A DNA stretch of 64,000 nt from Micromonospora sp. MA102 (lineage in GTDB: Bacteria; Actinomycetota; Actinomycetes; Mycobacteriales; Micromonosporaceae). The DNA lies in contig NZ_JAMWEG010000001.1 in NCBI RefSeq assembly GCF_025460765.1, positions 186,001 through 250,000 on the forward strand. The letters run 5' to 3'. Shown here piece after piece: positions 31,682-39,569 of the stretch. Every line of letters starts with the position of its first letter. The stretch's first letter is position 1. Position numbers and translations under genes: made by a program. The notes beneath the pieces were generated by a model, which worked only from the letters and a program-made list of their open reading frames with translations, did no database searches and was not told the origin of the DNA.

Positions 31682-31700
31682 CGTCAACCGCCGGTTGACG
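31682..31700. promoter_or_regulatory. Operator palindrome 2, CGTCAACC-GCC-GGTTGACG
   Basis: A perfect 8-3-8 inverted repeat with the same GTCAACC/GGTTGAC half-sites as operator 1; centres are 28 bp apart, near the expected -35 position. Confidence 0.8.
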
Positions 31701-31721
31701 ATTTTGGCCTTGCACGGCGAA

Positions 31722-31753
31722 GCGCCCCGGCCCGCGGGTGCGGGCCGGGGCGC
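31722..31753 (-). terminator. Terminator of the LPXTG protein gene
   Basis: Arms 31722-31735 and 31740-31753 pair perfectly over 14 bp with a GGGT loop, 15 nt after the stop codon. Confidence 0.7.
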
Positions 31754-31767
31754 CGGAGGACGTGCGG

Positions 31768-32649
31768 TCAGGCGACGAAGCGGGTGCGGCGGCGCCGGGC
31801 GACGAGGTAACCACCGCCGCCGAGCAGCAGCAGAGCACCGCCGACGCCGGCCATGACACCGATGTTCGCGCCGGTCACCGGAAGACCGCCGCCGTTGCCG
31901 CCCGTGCCACCGTCACCCAGAGCGCCCGCGGTGCCGGTGGGCACGGCCGTCGGCCCGCTGCCGCCCGTCGGAGTGGCGCTCGGGGTCCCTCCGGGCATGG
32001 GGGTGGCGGTCGGCTGGGTGGTCGGCGGCGTGACCAGCTGCGGGTACGCGAAGTTGATCGGCCGCGGCGTCTCCGGCAGCGGCAGCTCCCGCTCGGCCAG
32101 CGTCAGGGCCGCCCCGCTTCCCCGTACCGCGCTGGTGCCCTGGCCGGCGTCGCCGTCGGCGAGCCGCTGGACGCCACCCTGGGCGTCGACCCACTGCCTG
32201 CTGTACCAGCGGAAGACAATCGACGTCACCTTGCCGGCCCGGGCGTCGGCCTTGACGGTCACCACGTCACCGACGATCGCGAGGGTCTGCTTCGCCGCCA
32301 GCTCGCTGTCGAACTCGCACCATGCGGCCTCCAGGTTGCTGTCCACCGCGTACCAGCAGTTGTCGTGCTTGACGGCGAGGTCCAGGTCGTCCAGCACGCG
32401 GATCTGGACCACGAGACCCGACACCGGAGCGTCGCCCAGGTTGGTCACACCGAGCGCAGCGGGCACCACCTCACCGGGCTTGACCGGGTACCTCTTGTTG
32501 AGCCCGGTGGCCGGATCCCGCTCGGTGACGGCGGCCAGCGTGGCGCTGTCCGGGGCCGGAGCGGCGTTCCCGGCGACCGGCAGAGCGGTGACGCCGGCGG
32601 CGAGGACGGAAGCCCCCAGGGCGAGGCGGGCGGCGAAACGTGCGGTCAT
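31768..32649 (-). CDS. LPXTG-anchored surface protein
   Basis: The 293-residue exported protein starts MTARFAARLALGASVLAAG (signal peptide, cleavage near GNAA), has an N-terminal beta-rich domain with two cysteines (DNCWYAVD and AWCEFD), a long Pro/Thr/Gly linker, and a C-terminal sorting signal: LPVTG at about 262-266, a hydrophobic helix and RRRR. It would be attached to peptidoglycan by a sortase, and the class F sortase at 2989 or one elsewhere could act. The start ATG 32649 is preceded by GGGGG. The domain itself I do not recognise. Confidence 0.85.
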   Translation of the reverse strand: MTARFAARLALGASVLAAGVTALPVAGNAAPAPDSATLAAVTERDPATGLNKRYPVKPGEVVPAALGVTNLGDAPVSGLVVQIRVLDDLDLAVKHDNCWYAVDSNLEAAWCEFDSELAAKQTLAIVGDVVTVKADARAGKVTSIVFRWYSRQWVDAQGGVQRLADGDAGQGTSAVRGSGAALTLAERELPLPETPRPINFAYPQLVTPPTTQPTATPMPGGTPSATPTGGSGPTAVPTGTAGALGDGGTGGNGGGLPVTGANIGVMAGVGGALLLLGGGGYLVARRRRTRFVA

Positions 32650-32775
32650 GCGAAAACCCCCGTAATCAGGACGACCGCGAAACCCTACCCACGCGCTGGC
32701 GCCGGCGCCGCCCGGCGAATGCCGCATACCGCCCCGACCCAGGATCTCGACGGGGCAGGTGAGGGCGGAATGCAT

Positions 32776-32804
32776 CAGGCCCGGTCCGCGAGGGACCGGG
32801 CCTG
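32776..32804 (-). terminator. Terminator after tRNA-Lys copy 1
   Basis: Arms 32776-32787 and 32793-32804 pair over 12 bp, 9 nt past the tRNA 3' end. The U tract is poor. Confidence 0.55.
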
Positions 32805-32813
32805 GGTGAACCG

Positions 32814-32886
32814 TGCGCCGCCAGGGACTCGAACCCCGAACCCGCGGATTAAGAGTCCGCTGCTCTGCCAGTTGAGCTAGCGGCGC
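32814..32886 (-). tRNA. tRNA-Lys (CTT), copy 1
   Basis: A 73-nt tRNA read on the minus strand: acceptor GCGCCGC pairs with GCGGCGC, D-arm and T-arm (GTTCGAGTCC) are canonical, and the anticodon loop ACTCTTAAT gives CTT for AAG codons. CCA is not encoded. Identical in sequence to the copy at 33030-33102. Confidence 0.95.
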
Positions 32887-32904
32887 TCGCCGGCAACGGC
32901 AGGA

Positions 32905-32910
32905 ACGTTA
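32905..32910 (-). promoter_or_regulatory. -10 hexamer TAACGT for tRNA-Lys copy 1
   Basis: TAACGT lies 18 nt from the mature tRNA 5' end. The second copy has TAAGGT at the same distance, so the promoter region was copied along with the gene. Confidence 0.5.
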
Positions 32911-32991
32911 ACACGCCGCCGATCCCGCCCCCGCCAGGGGCCGCCGCCGTTCCACCGCCCGTGCCGGCCGGCGTTGGCAGGCGGAAAAAGG

Positions 32992-33020
32992 TCAGGCCCG
33001 GTGCACTGCACCGGGCCTGA
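32992..33020 (-). terminator. Rho-independent terminator of tRNA-Lys copy 2, with U tract
   Basis: Arms 32992-33005 and 33007-33020 pair over 14 bp; on the minus strand a CCTTTTTCC tract follows. It is one of the few classical U-tract terminators in the window. Confidence 0.8.
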
Positions 33021-33029
33021 CCTGAAGTG

Positions 33030-33102
33030 TGCGCCGCCAGGGACTCGAACCCCGAACCCGCGGATTAAGAGTCCGCTGCTCTGCCAGTTGAGCTAGCGGC
33101 GC
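33030..33102 (-). tRNA. tRNA-Lys (CTT), copy 2
   Basis: Identical to the copy at 32814-32886: acceptor GCGCCGC/GCGGCGC, anticodon CTT, CCA not encoded. The two are separated by 143 bp and read in the same direction, each with its own promoter and hairpin. Confidence 0.95.
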
Positions 33103-33120
33103 TCGCTGACAACGGGAAGA

Positions 33121-33126
33121 ACCTTA
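33121..33126 (-). promoter_or_regulatory. -10 hexamer TAAGGT for tRNA-Lys copy 2
   Basis: TAAGGT is 18 nt from the tRNA 5' end, the same spacing as in copy 1. The flank between hexamer and tRNA is partly conserved as well. Confidence 0.5.
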
Positions 33127-33289
33127 GCACGCACGCCGACCCGGGTTCCAATCCGATACCGGGCTCCACCCTTCGGTCGAGCTTAACCGGCGAAAGCCCC
33201 CAAAGTTCGCGTCTGTCCGGTCGAGGGGCGCGGGACGCGGGCCCTCATGCGGCACGATGTCCGCCAGGCACGCGAGAACAGAGGTGGGG

Positions 33290-34555
33290 ATGGGCAGGTT
33301 CGCGCGGTCCGGGGCGTTGGTGGGTGTCCTGGTCCTCACGGCGTCACTGGCACTGACCGGGTGCGGTGACGACCAGAAGAAGCCGGCGTTCGTGGCCGGC
33401 GCGCAGCAGGGCGACCCGGCGGCGACCGCGTCGCCGGACGCGACGGGCGAGCCGAGCCGGCCCGCCCTGCCGGCGCTGACGGTGAACCCGGCCGACGGGT
33501 CCGACAAGCGCCCGGTCAGCACCGAGATCAGCGCGCGGATCCCGGGTGGCGGCAAGGTGTCGAAGGTCGTCCTGACGGCCGCCAACGGTGCGACCGTCGC
33601 GGGGCGGCTGCGCCGGGACGGCTCGTCCTGGGTGCCGTCGGCTCCGCTGAAGTACGGGACCCGCTACACCGCCACGGTCACGGGCACCGGCACGGACGGC
33701 CAGAGCCGGCAGGGCACCAGCAGCTTCACCACGATGGCCAAGCCGAAGTCGATGATCGGCTCCGGGCTCTACATGTTCAGCGGCAAGACCTACGGGGTGG
33801 CCATGCCGGTGGTCGCCGAGTTCTCGCCGGGCATCCCGAAGAAGGACCGCGCCGCGGTGCAGAAGCGGATGTTCGTGCAGACCGACCCGCCGCAGCCGGG
33901 CGCCTGGCACTGGGTCTACAACGGCACGCAGGCGTACTACCGGGCGCCGGAGTACTGGAAGCCGGGCACCACGATCACGGTCCGACTCGCGCTGGCCGGG
34001 ATCCCGCTGAGCAACGGCCGCTACGGCAACGTCGACCGGAGCGCCACCGCCAAGATCGGGCGCGCGTTCGAGATGAAGGTCGACAACGCGACCAAGCGGA
34101 TGACCGTGTACGAGAACGGGTCGGTGGTCCGCACCGTGCCGGTGAGCCTGGGCAAGAAGAGCACCCCCTCCTCCAGCGGCACGATGGTGGTGATGGAGAA
34201 GAAGGAGTCCACGGTCTTCGACACCCGGGACGAGCCGGACCCCAACAACCAGTACGTCACGAAGATCGACTTCGCTCAGCGGCTGACCTGGGGCGGCGAG
34301 TACATCCACGCCGCACCCTGGTCGGAGGGCGTGCAGGGCCGGGTGAACGTCTCGCACGGCTGCGTCAACGTCTCGATGGCGGACGGCCGGTGGCTCTTCG
34401 GCAAGACGCTGGTGGGCGACCCGATCACGGTGAAGGGCACCGAGCGGCGGCTGGAGCCGGGCAACGGCTGGACGGCCTGGAGCATGAGTTGGTCGCAGTT
34501 CGTCGCCGGCAGCGCCGTGCCGGTGCCCGAGGGTGGCCAGGGGTCGCCCTTCTGA
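33290..34555 (+). CDS. L,D-transpeptidase lipoprotein, copy 1
   Basis: This 421-residue lipoprotein would cross-link peptidoglycan between two diaminopimelate residues. A lipobox LALTGC puts the lipidated cysteine at residue 25. An Ig-like domain (VNPADGSDKRPVST, TATVTGTGTDG) and a second one precede the YkuD domain (FEMKVDNATKRMTVYENG; HAAPWSEGVQGRVNVSHGCVNVS), with the catalytic cysteine at about residue 358 in SHGCVN. ATG 33290 is preceded by AGAGGTGGGG; an in-frame ATG at 33257 is an alternative. It resembles mycobacterial LdtA/B-type enzymes. A close paralogue follows 212 nt downstream. Confidence 0.92.
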   Translation: MGRFARSGALVGVLVLTASLALTGCGDDQKKPAFVAGAQQGDPAATASPDATGEPSRPALPALTVNPADGSDKRPVSTEISARIPGGGKVSKVVLTAANGATVAGRLRRDGSSWVPSAPLKYGTRYTATVTGTGTDGQSRQGTSSFTTMAKPKSMIGSGLYMFSGKTYGVAMPVVAEFSPGIPKKDRAAVQKRMFVQTDPPQPGAWHWVYNGTQAYYRAPEYWKPGTTITVRLALAGIPLSNGRYGNVDRSATAKIGRAFEMKVDNATKRMTVYENGSVVRTVPVSLGKKSTPSSSGTMVVMEKKESTVFDTRDEPDPNNQYVTKIDFAQRLTWGGEYIHAAPWSEGVQGRVNVSHGCVNVSMADGRWLFGKTLVGDPITVKGTERRLEPGNGWTAWSMSWSQFVAGSAVPVPEGGQGSPF

Positions 34556-34767
34556 GCAGGCGTAACGTGGGCGGATGCGCCACCGGCGGTGGTCGTTCGT
34601 CCGCGTACCCTCGGGCGGAGGGGAGACCACTCCGCCCGACAAAGCGCCGCACGATATCAGAATCGTTACATCGCGGGCGGGGTGTTTCGGTTCACTTCCG
34701 GCAACGGGTAACCGTTCCGGCGCGTCTGTAAGGACGATGGGACCCGGACCACGACTGTGAGGGAAAC

Positions 34768-36072
34768 ATGCGAGCTAGCCAGGACGAGCTGATCCGGGGC
34801 GGGGCGGCCCGGCGCGGCGGGCGACGCCGCGTGTTCGCGGCCGCGGTGCTCGCCGCCGCCATGGCCCTGACCGGCTGCACCAGCGGCGGGGGCGACGACG
34901 GGGACAAGTCGTCGAGCTGGCAGGGGGGCGGCGAGAGCGGCCCCAAGGCGGCGGCCACCATCACCGAGCCCGCGGCCGACGCCAAGGACGTCCCGGCCTC
35001 CACCGCCGTCACCTTCACCACGAAGGAGGCGCAGGAGACCACCGTCGAGCTGAAGGACTCCGCCGGCAAGGTCGTGGAGGGTCAGCTCGCCAAGGACGGG
35101 AAGAGCTGGCTGCCGGACGGCGCGCTGGCCTACGGCGAGACGTACACGGCCACCGTCACCGCGACCGGCGACGACGGCAAGCCGGCCACCGCGACCAGCA
35201 CCTTCACCACGATGGCGAAGCCGGGCAAGCAGATCCGGGTGAGCAGCTTCCTCGGCGACAACCAGGTCGTCGGGGTGGCCATGCCGCTGATCGTCAAGTT
35301 CGGCCGGGCCATCCCGGAGGACTACCGCGACGACCTGCAGCGCCGGATGACGGTCACCGCGAAGCCGGCCCAGGAGGGCATCTGGCACTGGGTGAGCCCG
35401 ACCGAGGTGCGCTACCGGCCGAAGGCGTTCTGGAAGGCCAACAGCACGGTGACCTACAAGGTGCAGGCGGGTGGGCTGCCGCTCGGCGACGGCTGGTACG
35501 GCCGCTCCGACCTCACCGTCGACGTCAAGATCGGCCCGTCGTTCGTGATGACCGTGGACAACCGCACCAAGAAGATGACGGTCACCAAGGACGGCAAGGT
35601 GGTCAAGACGATCCTGGTGAGCCTCGGCAAGAAGACCACCCCGTCGTCCAGCGGCACCATGGTGGTGATCGAGAAGCTCCGCCACACCGTCTTCGACACC
35701 ATGGAGGAGCTGGGCCCCGAGGAGGGCTACCGCACCGAGATCGACTACGCCCAACGGCTCACCTGGGGTGGCGAGTTCATCCACGCGGCGCCCTGGTCCG
35801 AGGGCGTGCAGGGCAGGACGAACGTGTCGCACGGCTGCGTGAACGTCTCGATGAAGGACGGCAACTGGCTCTTCGCCAACACCCGCATCGGCGACCCGAT
35901 CACCGTGAAGGGCACCGAGCGCAAGCTCCAGAACGGCAACGGCTGGACCGACTGGAACATGAGCTGGGACGAGTACGTCAAGGGCAGCGCCGTGCCGTAC
36001 GAGCCGCCGGCCGCGCCGGGCGACGACACCAGCCCCGGCGCCGACGAGCCGAGCGTCGAGCCGACCCCCTGA
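34768..36072 (+). CDS. L,D-transpeptidase lipoprotein, copy 2
   Basis: The 434-residue lipoprotein has a lipobox MALTGC (cysteine at about residue 37), two Ig-like domains (ITEPAADAKDVPASTAVTF and KPAQEGIWHWVSPTEVRYRP) and a YkuD domain with the catalytic cysteine at about residue 357 in NVSHGCVNVS. It ends with a Pro/Asp/Glu-rich tail that copy 1 lacks. ATG 34768 follows GAGGGAAAC. It is clearly paralogous to the gene at 33290. The upstream 212 nt include GGTAAC and CGTC-like elements that might be an envelope-stress promoter, but I would not assign it. A hairpin terminator follows. Confidence 0.92.
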   Translation: MRASQDELIRGGAARRGGRRRVFAAAVLAAAMALTGCTSGGGDDGDKSSSWQGGGESGPKAAATITEPAADAKDVPASTAVTFTTKEAQETTVELKDSAGKVVEGQLAKDGKSWLPDGALAYGETYTATVTATGDDGKPATATSTFTTMAKPGKQIRVSSFLGDNQVVGVAMPLIVKFGRAIPEDYRDDLQRRMTVTAKPAQEGIWHWVSPTEVRYRPKAFWKANSTVTYKVQAGGLPLGDGWYGRSDLTVDVKIGPSFVMTVDNRTKKMTVTKDGKVVKTILVSLGKKTTPSSSGTMVVIEKLRHTVFDTMEELGPEEGYRTEIDYAQRLTWGGEFIHAAPWSEGVQGRTNVSHGCVNVSMKDGNWLFANTRIGDPITVKGTERKLQNGNGWTDWNMSWDEYVKGSAVPYEPPAAPGDDTSPGADEPSVEPTP

Positions 36073-36087
36073 CCGGCGGGCAACCCG

Positions 36088-36116
36088 ACGGCCTCCTCCC
36101 ACCGGGAGGGGGCCGT
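36088..36116 (+). terminator. Terminator after L,D-transpeptidase copy 2
   Basis: Arms 36088-36100 and 36104-36116 pair over 13 bp with one G-U pair and are followed by TTTCC. Confidence 0.7.
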
Positions 36117-36139
36117 TTCCCGCTCAGCAGACCGGAAAC

Positions 36140-36175
36140 GACGCGAGCCCCCTCCCGGAGGAGGGGGCTCGCGTC
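36140..36175 (-). terminator. Terminator of tRNA-His
   Basis: Arms 36140-36155 and 36160-36175 pair perfectly over 16 bp with a CGGA loop, 6 nt past the tRNA 3' end. Confidence 0.7.
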
Positions 36176-36181
36176 ATCTGG

Positions 36182-36255
36182 GGTGACTGATGGGAATTGA
36201 ACCCACGACAACCGGGACCACAACCCGGTGCTCTGCCAACTGAGCTACAGCCACC
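36182..36255 (-). tRNA. tRNA-His (GTG)
   Basis: The minus strand reads GTGGCTG at the acceptor 5' side pairing with CAGTCAC, with an extra 5' G (position -1, base 36255) opposite discriminator C73 (36182), the hallmark of tRNA-His. The anticodon loop TTGTGGT gives GTG. The T-arm is GGTTCAATTCC. CCA is not encoded. Confidence 0.95.
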
Positions 36256-36355
36256 ATGCTCTCCGCGCCGGTCGACCCGGGCGGGGCGCGGACTAATAAT
36301 AGCCACACCCCGGCCGGCCCCGTCCACCGGGTTCGGGCGGGCCGCCCGGCGGGGC

Positions 36356-36946
36356 TCAGAGCTGGGCGGCGATGGCCTTTGCGGTCTCCACGTCCGGGCC
36401 GGGCAGCGGCACGAAGACCGTCCGCCGGTAGTACTCCAGCTCCCGGATGCTCTCCCGGATGTCGGCCAGCGCCCGGTGGGCCAGCCCCTTCTGCGGCTGG
36501 CCGAAGTACACCCGCGGGTACCAGCGCCGGCACAGCTCCTTGATCGAGGAGACGTCGATCATCCGGTAGTGCAGGTGGGCGTCGAGCCGGGGCATGTCGC
36601 GGGCGATGAAGCCCCGGTCGGTGGCGATCGAGTTGCCGCACAGCGGGGCGGTGCGCGGGTCCTTGACGTGGCTGGACACGTAGTCGAGCACCATGTCCTC
36701 GGCCTCGGCCAGGGTGACCGTGGAGCGGCGCACCTCCTCGGTGAGGCCGGACTTGCCGTGCATGGTGCGCACGATCTCCGGCATCGCCTCCAGCGCCGCC
36801 TCGTCAGCGTGGATGACCACGTCGACACCCTCTCCGAGCACGTTGAGGTCGGGATCGGTGACGAGCGCGGCGACCTCGATCAGCCTGTCCCGGCCGAGGT
36901 CCAACCCGGTCATCTCACAGTCGATCCAGACGAGAAGATCAGCCAC
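36356..36946 (-). CDS. orn: Oligoribonuclease
   Basis: Orn degrades 2- to 5-nt RNA to nucleotides and finishes mRNA decay; it also clears pGpG. The 196-residue protein is a DEDDh exonuclease: [10 protein letters not shown] gives the first Asp-Glu pair, [17 protein letters not shown] the third, and [12 protein letters not shown] the His and fourth Asp. I chose GTG 36946 because TAGTCT lies 6 nt upstream; GTG 36952, two codons earlier, abuts that hexamer. It is a single gene, divergent from the GT87 gene about 75 nt away. Confidence 0.95.
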   Translation of the reverse strand: MADLLVWIDCEMTGLDLGRDRLIEVAALVTDPDLNVLGEGVDVVIHADEAALEAMPEIVRTMHGKSGLTEEVRRSTVTLAEAEDMVLDYVSSHVKDPRTAPLCGNSIATDRGFIARDMPRLDAHLHYRMIDVSSIKELCRRWYPRVYFGQPQKGLAHRALADIRESIRELEYYRRTVFVPLPGPDVETAKAIAAQL

Positions 36947-36952
36947 CGCCAC

Positions 36953-36958
36953 AGACTA
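36953..36958 (-). promoter_or_regulatory. -10 hexamer TAGTCT, leaderless orn
   Basis: TAGTCT ends 6 nt before GTG 36946 and decides between two adjacent GTG starts. Confidence 0.5.
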
Positions 36959-37008
36959 CGCGCCGCCGACCCGCCCGCGCCTGAAGCACCCTGGCCGAGG
37001 TGGACCGC

Positions 37009-37014
37009 TAGGGT
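37009..37014 (+). promoter_or_regulatory. -10 hexamer TAGGGT, leaderless GT87 gene
   Basis: TAGGGT ends 6 nt before GTG 37021. Confidence 0.5.
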
Positions 37015-37020
37015 TTCCCC

Positions 37021-38292
37021 GTGCCAGCCGAACCCGTCGCACCACCAGCCGTCACCGAGGACGATCCGGGCGGGCGTACGGCCCGTCGGCTGGTCACGGT
37101 GGTGGCACTCGCGGCGTTGCTGCCGGCGCTCTACCGTCCGGGCCTCAACCACAACTTCCTCGACCTCAAGATCTACATGAGTGCGATGGACTGGTGGCGG
37201 GCCGGCCATCCGCTCTACGACTACGTGCAGCCGGACCGGGTCCAGGGCCTGCTGTACTTCACCTATCCCCCGCTCGCCGGGCTGGTGCTGTGGCCGTTCG
37301 CGCTCCCGCGGCTCGGCGTCACCATCGCCATCTTCACGGTGCTCACCGTGATCGGGGTGGTGGTGACCACCCGCTGGCTGGTGCTGCCCATGGTGCGGCG
37401 GCACGGCCTGCCGAAGATGTTCAGCGTCACGGTGGCCGTGCTGCTGGTCCTCGCCGTGGAGAGCACCCGGGAGACGATCACCTTCGGCCAGATCAACATG
37501 CTGCTGGTGGTGCTGATCCTGGGCGACCTGCTGTTCGCCGTACCCCAGGGGCGGCGCTGGGCCGGCGTGGGCGTGGGGCTGGCGACGGCGCTCAAGCTCT
37601 TCCCCGGCATCTTCGTGCTCTACCTGCTGGCCACCCGGCGCTGGCGGGCCGCCGTGGTGGCGGCCGTGACCGCGACGCTGGCGACGCTGCTCGCGGCGGC
37701 GGTGGCGCCCCGCGACTCGTGGCGGTTCTGGACCCACGAGCTGTGGGCGACCGACCGGGTGGGCCGGACCGACTACACCGGCAACCAGTCGCTGTTCGGC
37801 CTGCTCAGCCGGATCACCGCGCCGGACAAGCCGAGCCAGCTGCCCTGGCTGCTGCTGGCGCTGCTGGTCGCCGGGTACGGGCTGTGGCGGGCCGCCCGGG
37901 CGGCGCGGGCCGGCGACGCGCTGGCCGGCCTCACCCTGACCGGCCTGGTCGGTGGGCTGGTCAGCCCGATCACCTGGACCCACCACCTGTACTGGTTCAT
38001 CCCGGCGGTGGTGGTGCTTGTCGACGCGGCGCTGGACGCGGACCCGGCCACGGTGGAGGGTGCCCGCCGGCGACGCCGGCTGCTCGTCCTGGCCGCCGGC
38101 ACCGGCTTCGTGATCGTCTACGGGGTGGTCACCTTCCAGGACTGGGGCGTCGCCCCGGCGCGCACCGACGATCCGGTGGACTTCGTCGTCCGCAACGCGT
38201 ACGTCCTGCTCAGCCTGCTGCTGCTGGCCGTGCTGCCGAGCCGCCGGCCGGTGCGCGAGCCGGCCGACGTACCGGTCGGAAAAAGGCAGTAA
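37021..38292 (+). CDS. Polyprenol-phosphate-mannose-type glycosyltransferase (GT87)
   Basis: A 423-residue integral membrane protein with about ten transmembrane helices and the GT87 features FLDLKIYMSAMDWWRAGHPLYDY (early loop with the conserved Asp), YPPLAGLVLWP and a later ALKLFPGIFVLYLL. It resembles PimE and related mannosyltransferases that extend phosphatidylinositol mannosides or lipoglycans in the outer leaflet. The substrate is not determined. GTG 37021 fits a leaderless mRNA. The gene is followed by a bidirectional-type hairpin. Confidence 0.88.
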   Translation: MPAEPVAPPAVTEDDPGGRTARRLVTVVALAALLPALYRPGLNHNFLDLKIYMSAMDWWRAGHPLYDYVQPDRVQGLLYFTYPPLAGLVLWPFALPRLGVTIAIFTVLTVIGVVVTTRWLVLPMVRRHGLPKMFSVTVAVLLVLAVESTRETITFGQINMLLVVLILGDLLFAVPQGRRWAGVGVGLATALKLFPGIFVLYLLATRRWRAAVVAAVTATLATLLAAAVAPRDSWRFWTHELWATDRVGRTDYTGNQSLFGLLSRITAPDKPSQLPWLLLALLVAGYGLWRAARAARAGDALAGLTLTGLVGGLVSPITWTHHLYWFIPAVVVLVDAALDADPATVEGARRRRRLLVLAAGTGFVIVYGVVTFQDWGVAPARTDDPVDFVVRNAYVLLSLLLLAVLPSRRPVREPADVPVGKRQ

Positions 38293-38382
38293 CCGGACAG
38301 ATCTCGCGACAAGCGCCGTTCAGCGCTAATCTGGTCCCAACTACCTCAGGTTTCTCCCAGGTAGCACCGATCCCCCGGTGAT

Positions 38383-38417
38383 GGTGGCCCTCCGCGTCGG
38401 CAGCGCGGAGGGCCACC
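38383..38417. terminator. Hairpin between convergent genes
   Basis: Arms 38383-38396 and 38404-38417 pair over 14 bp with a 7-nt loop. It lies between the GT87 gene (+) and the membrane protein gene (-) and could terminate both. Confidence 0.65.
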
Positions 38418-38432
38418 GCCGTAGGGGCCGGG

Positions 38433-39374
38433 TCACTCGTCGACCGGCGTGGCCGGCCGGACCGGGCGCGGCGCCCCGGCGGTGGTGACCGGGGGCCATG
38501 ACCAGTCCGGGTCGGCCGGCAGGTCGGCCAGGCTCTCGGGCCGCCGGCTCGGCACCGGGCCGATGGCCGCGCGGGACCGCTCGGCGGGCACCGACCCGAC
38601 CGAGACCAGCTGCCGGTCGGGCAGGGTGGACGGCTCGGCCCGCTGGCCCAGCCCGCTGAGCGAGCTGACGCCCAGCCGGCCGGCCAGCACCGGAACCTGG
38701 TCCGGCTCGACCACGAAGACCACCTCGCGCGGGCGGACCGGGCGCAGCAGCATCAGCACGGCGAGCACCACCAGCAGCGTCCCGCCGGCCAGCAGCGCCC
38801 AGGCCACGCCGGGAAACCAGCCGGCGCGCAGCTCGGCACGCAGGTCCAGGGCCAGGTCGGCCCGCCCGTCCGGCCGCATCACCACCAGGCTCAGGGACCG
38901 GCCGGCCAGCTCGCCCGGGGTCCACTCCAGCGCGCCGACGCCCTCGCGTACCCAGAGGTCCTGGCCGAGCGGGACGGCGGCCGCGGTGCCGGCCGTGGGC
39001 GGGTCCAGGCGGACCGGCAACGGCCCCCGGGACAGCGCCACCCGGCGCACGGTGGTGTGCGGGACGTCGGCCAGCCACCGTCGCACCTGGTCGGTCGGGG
39101 CGAGGCCGAGGAAGGCGGGACCGTCGGCGGTCCGCGCGGTGAGCCGGAGCCGGGCCTGCCCGGCCCGGGCGACCGGCGCGTCGGCGCGGAGCAGGGCGTC
39201 CACGTCGGTCACCACGACCGCCCGGGCGGGGGTGCGGATCGCCTCGAAGCGGGCGCCGAAGCCGCCGTCCGGGTCGGCGTGCCGGGCGGCGAGCCACAGC
39301 CCCGCGCCCGCCAGCAGGGCCGGTAGCCCCACGGTCAACAGCAGCATGCCGGCGATCGTGCGCACGAAACGCAT
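38433..39374 (-). CDS. Two-helix membrane protein of unknown function
   Basis: The 313-residue protein has an N-terminal transmembrane helix (residues 8-28), a large extracytoplasmic beta-rich domain, a second helix (about residues 187-209), and a cytoplasmic Pro/Arg-rich tail. I do not recognise the family. ATG 39374 is preceded by GAGGGGG about 9 nt upstream. The tail carries EPDQVPVLAGRLGVSSLSGLG and a repetitive Pro-rich end that may be a binding segment. It is a lone gene with about 195 nt of empty sequence upstream. Confidence 0.75.
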   Translation of the reverse strand: MRFVRTIAGMLLLTVGLPALLAGAGLWLAARHADPDGGFGARFEAIRTPARAVVVTDVDALLRADAPVARAGQARLRLTARTADGPAFLGLAPTDQVRRWLADVPHTTVRRVALSRGPLPVRLDPPTAGTAAAVPLGQDLWVREGVGALEWTPGELAGRSLSLVVMRPDGRADLALDLRAELRAGWFPGVAWALLAGGTLLVVLAVLMLLRPVRPREVVFVVEPDQVPVLAGRLGVSSLSGLGQRAEPSTLPDRQLVSVGSVPAERSRAAIGPVPSRRPESLADLPADPDWSWPPVTTAGAPRPVRPATPVDE

Positions 39375-39569
39375 TCGCGTCGTCCCCCTCGGTAGCGAAG
39401 TACCCGGCCGACATTACCGACGCGGACCGACGAATCGCCGCATATCCACGGCAAGCACCCCAAGGACCGGCGGAACGACCGCCGGAAGATCCTGCGACCA
39501 TTCCGGCTCGGCGTGTCTGACGCCACGCCGCGACCCGAACGGTCGACGGGCCAGGCGTGACGGCGCAGG

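Noticed and set aside
34575..34760. A leaderless-looking 61-codon ORF after TAACGT, between the two L,D-transpeptidases
   Set aside because: The promoter-like hexamer is well placed but third-position GC drops sharply in the second half, and it crosses the promoter region of the next gene. I think it is non-coding.
34640..34767. An envelope-stress ECF promoter (GGTAAC / CGTC-like) ahead of L,D-transpeptidase copy 2
   Set aside because: The elements are weak and the spacing does not fit cleanly. It is mentioned only as a possibility.
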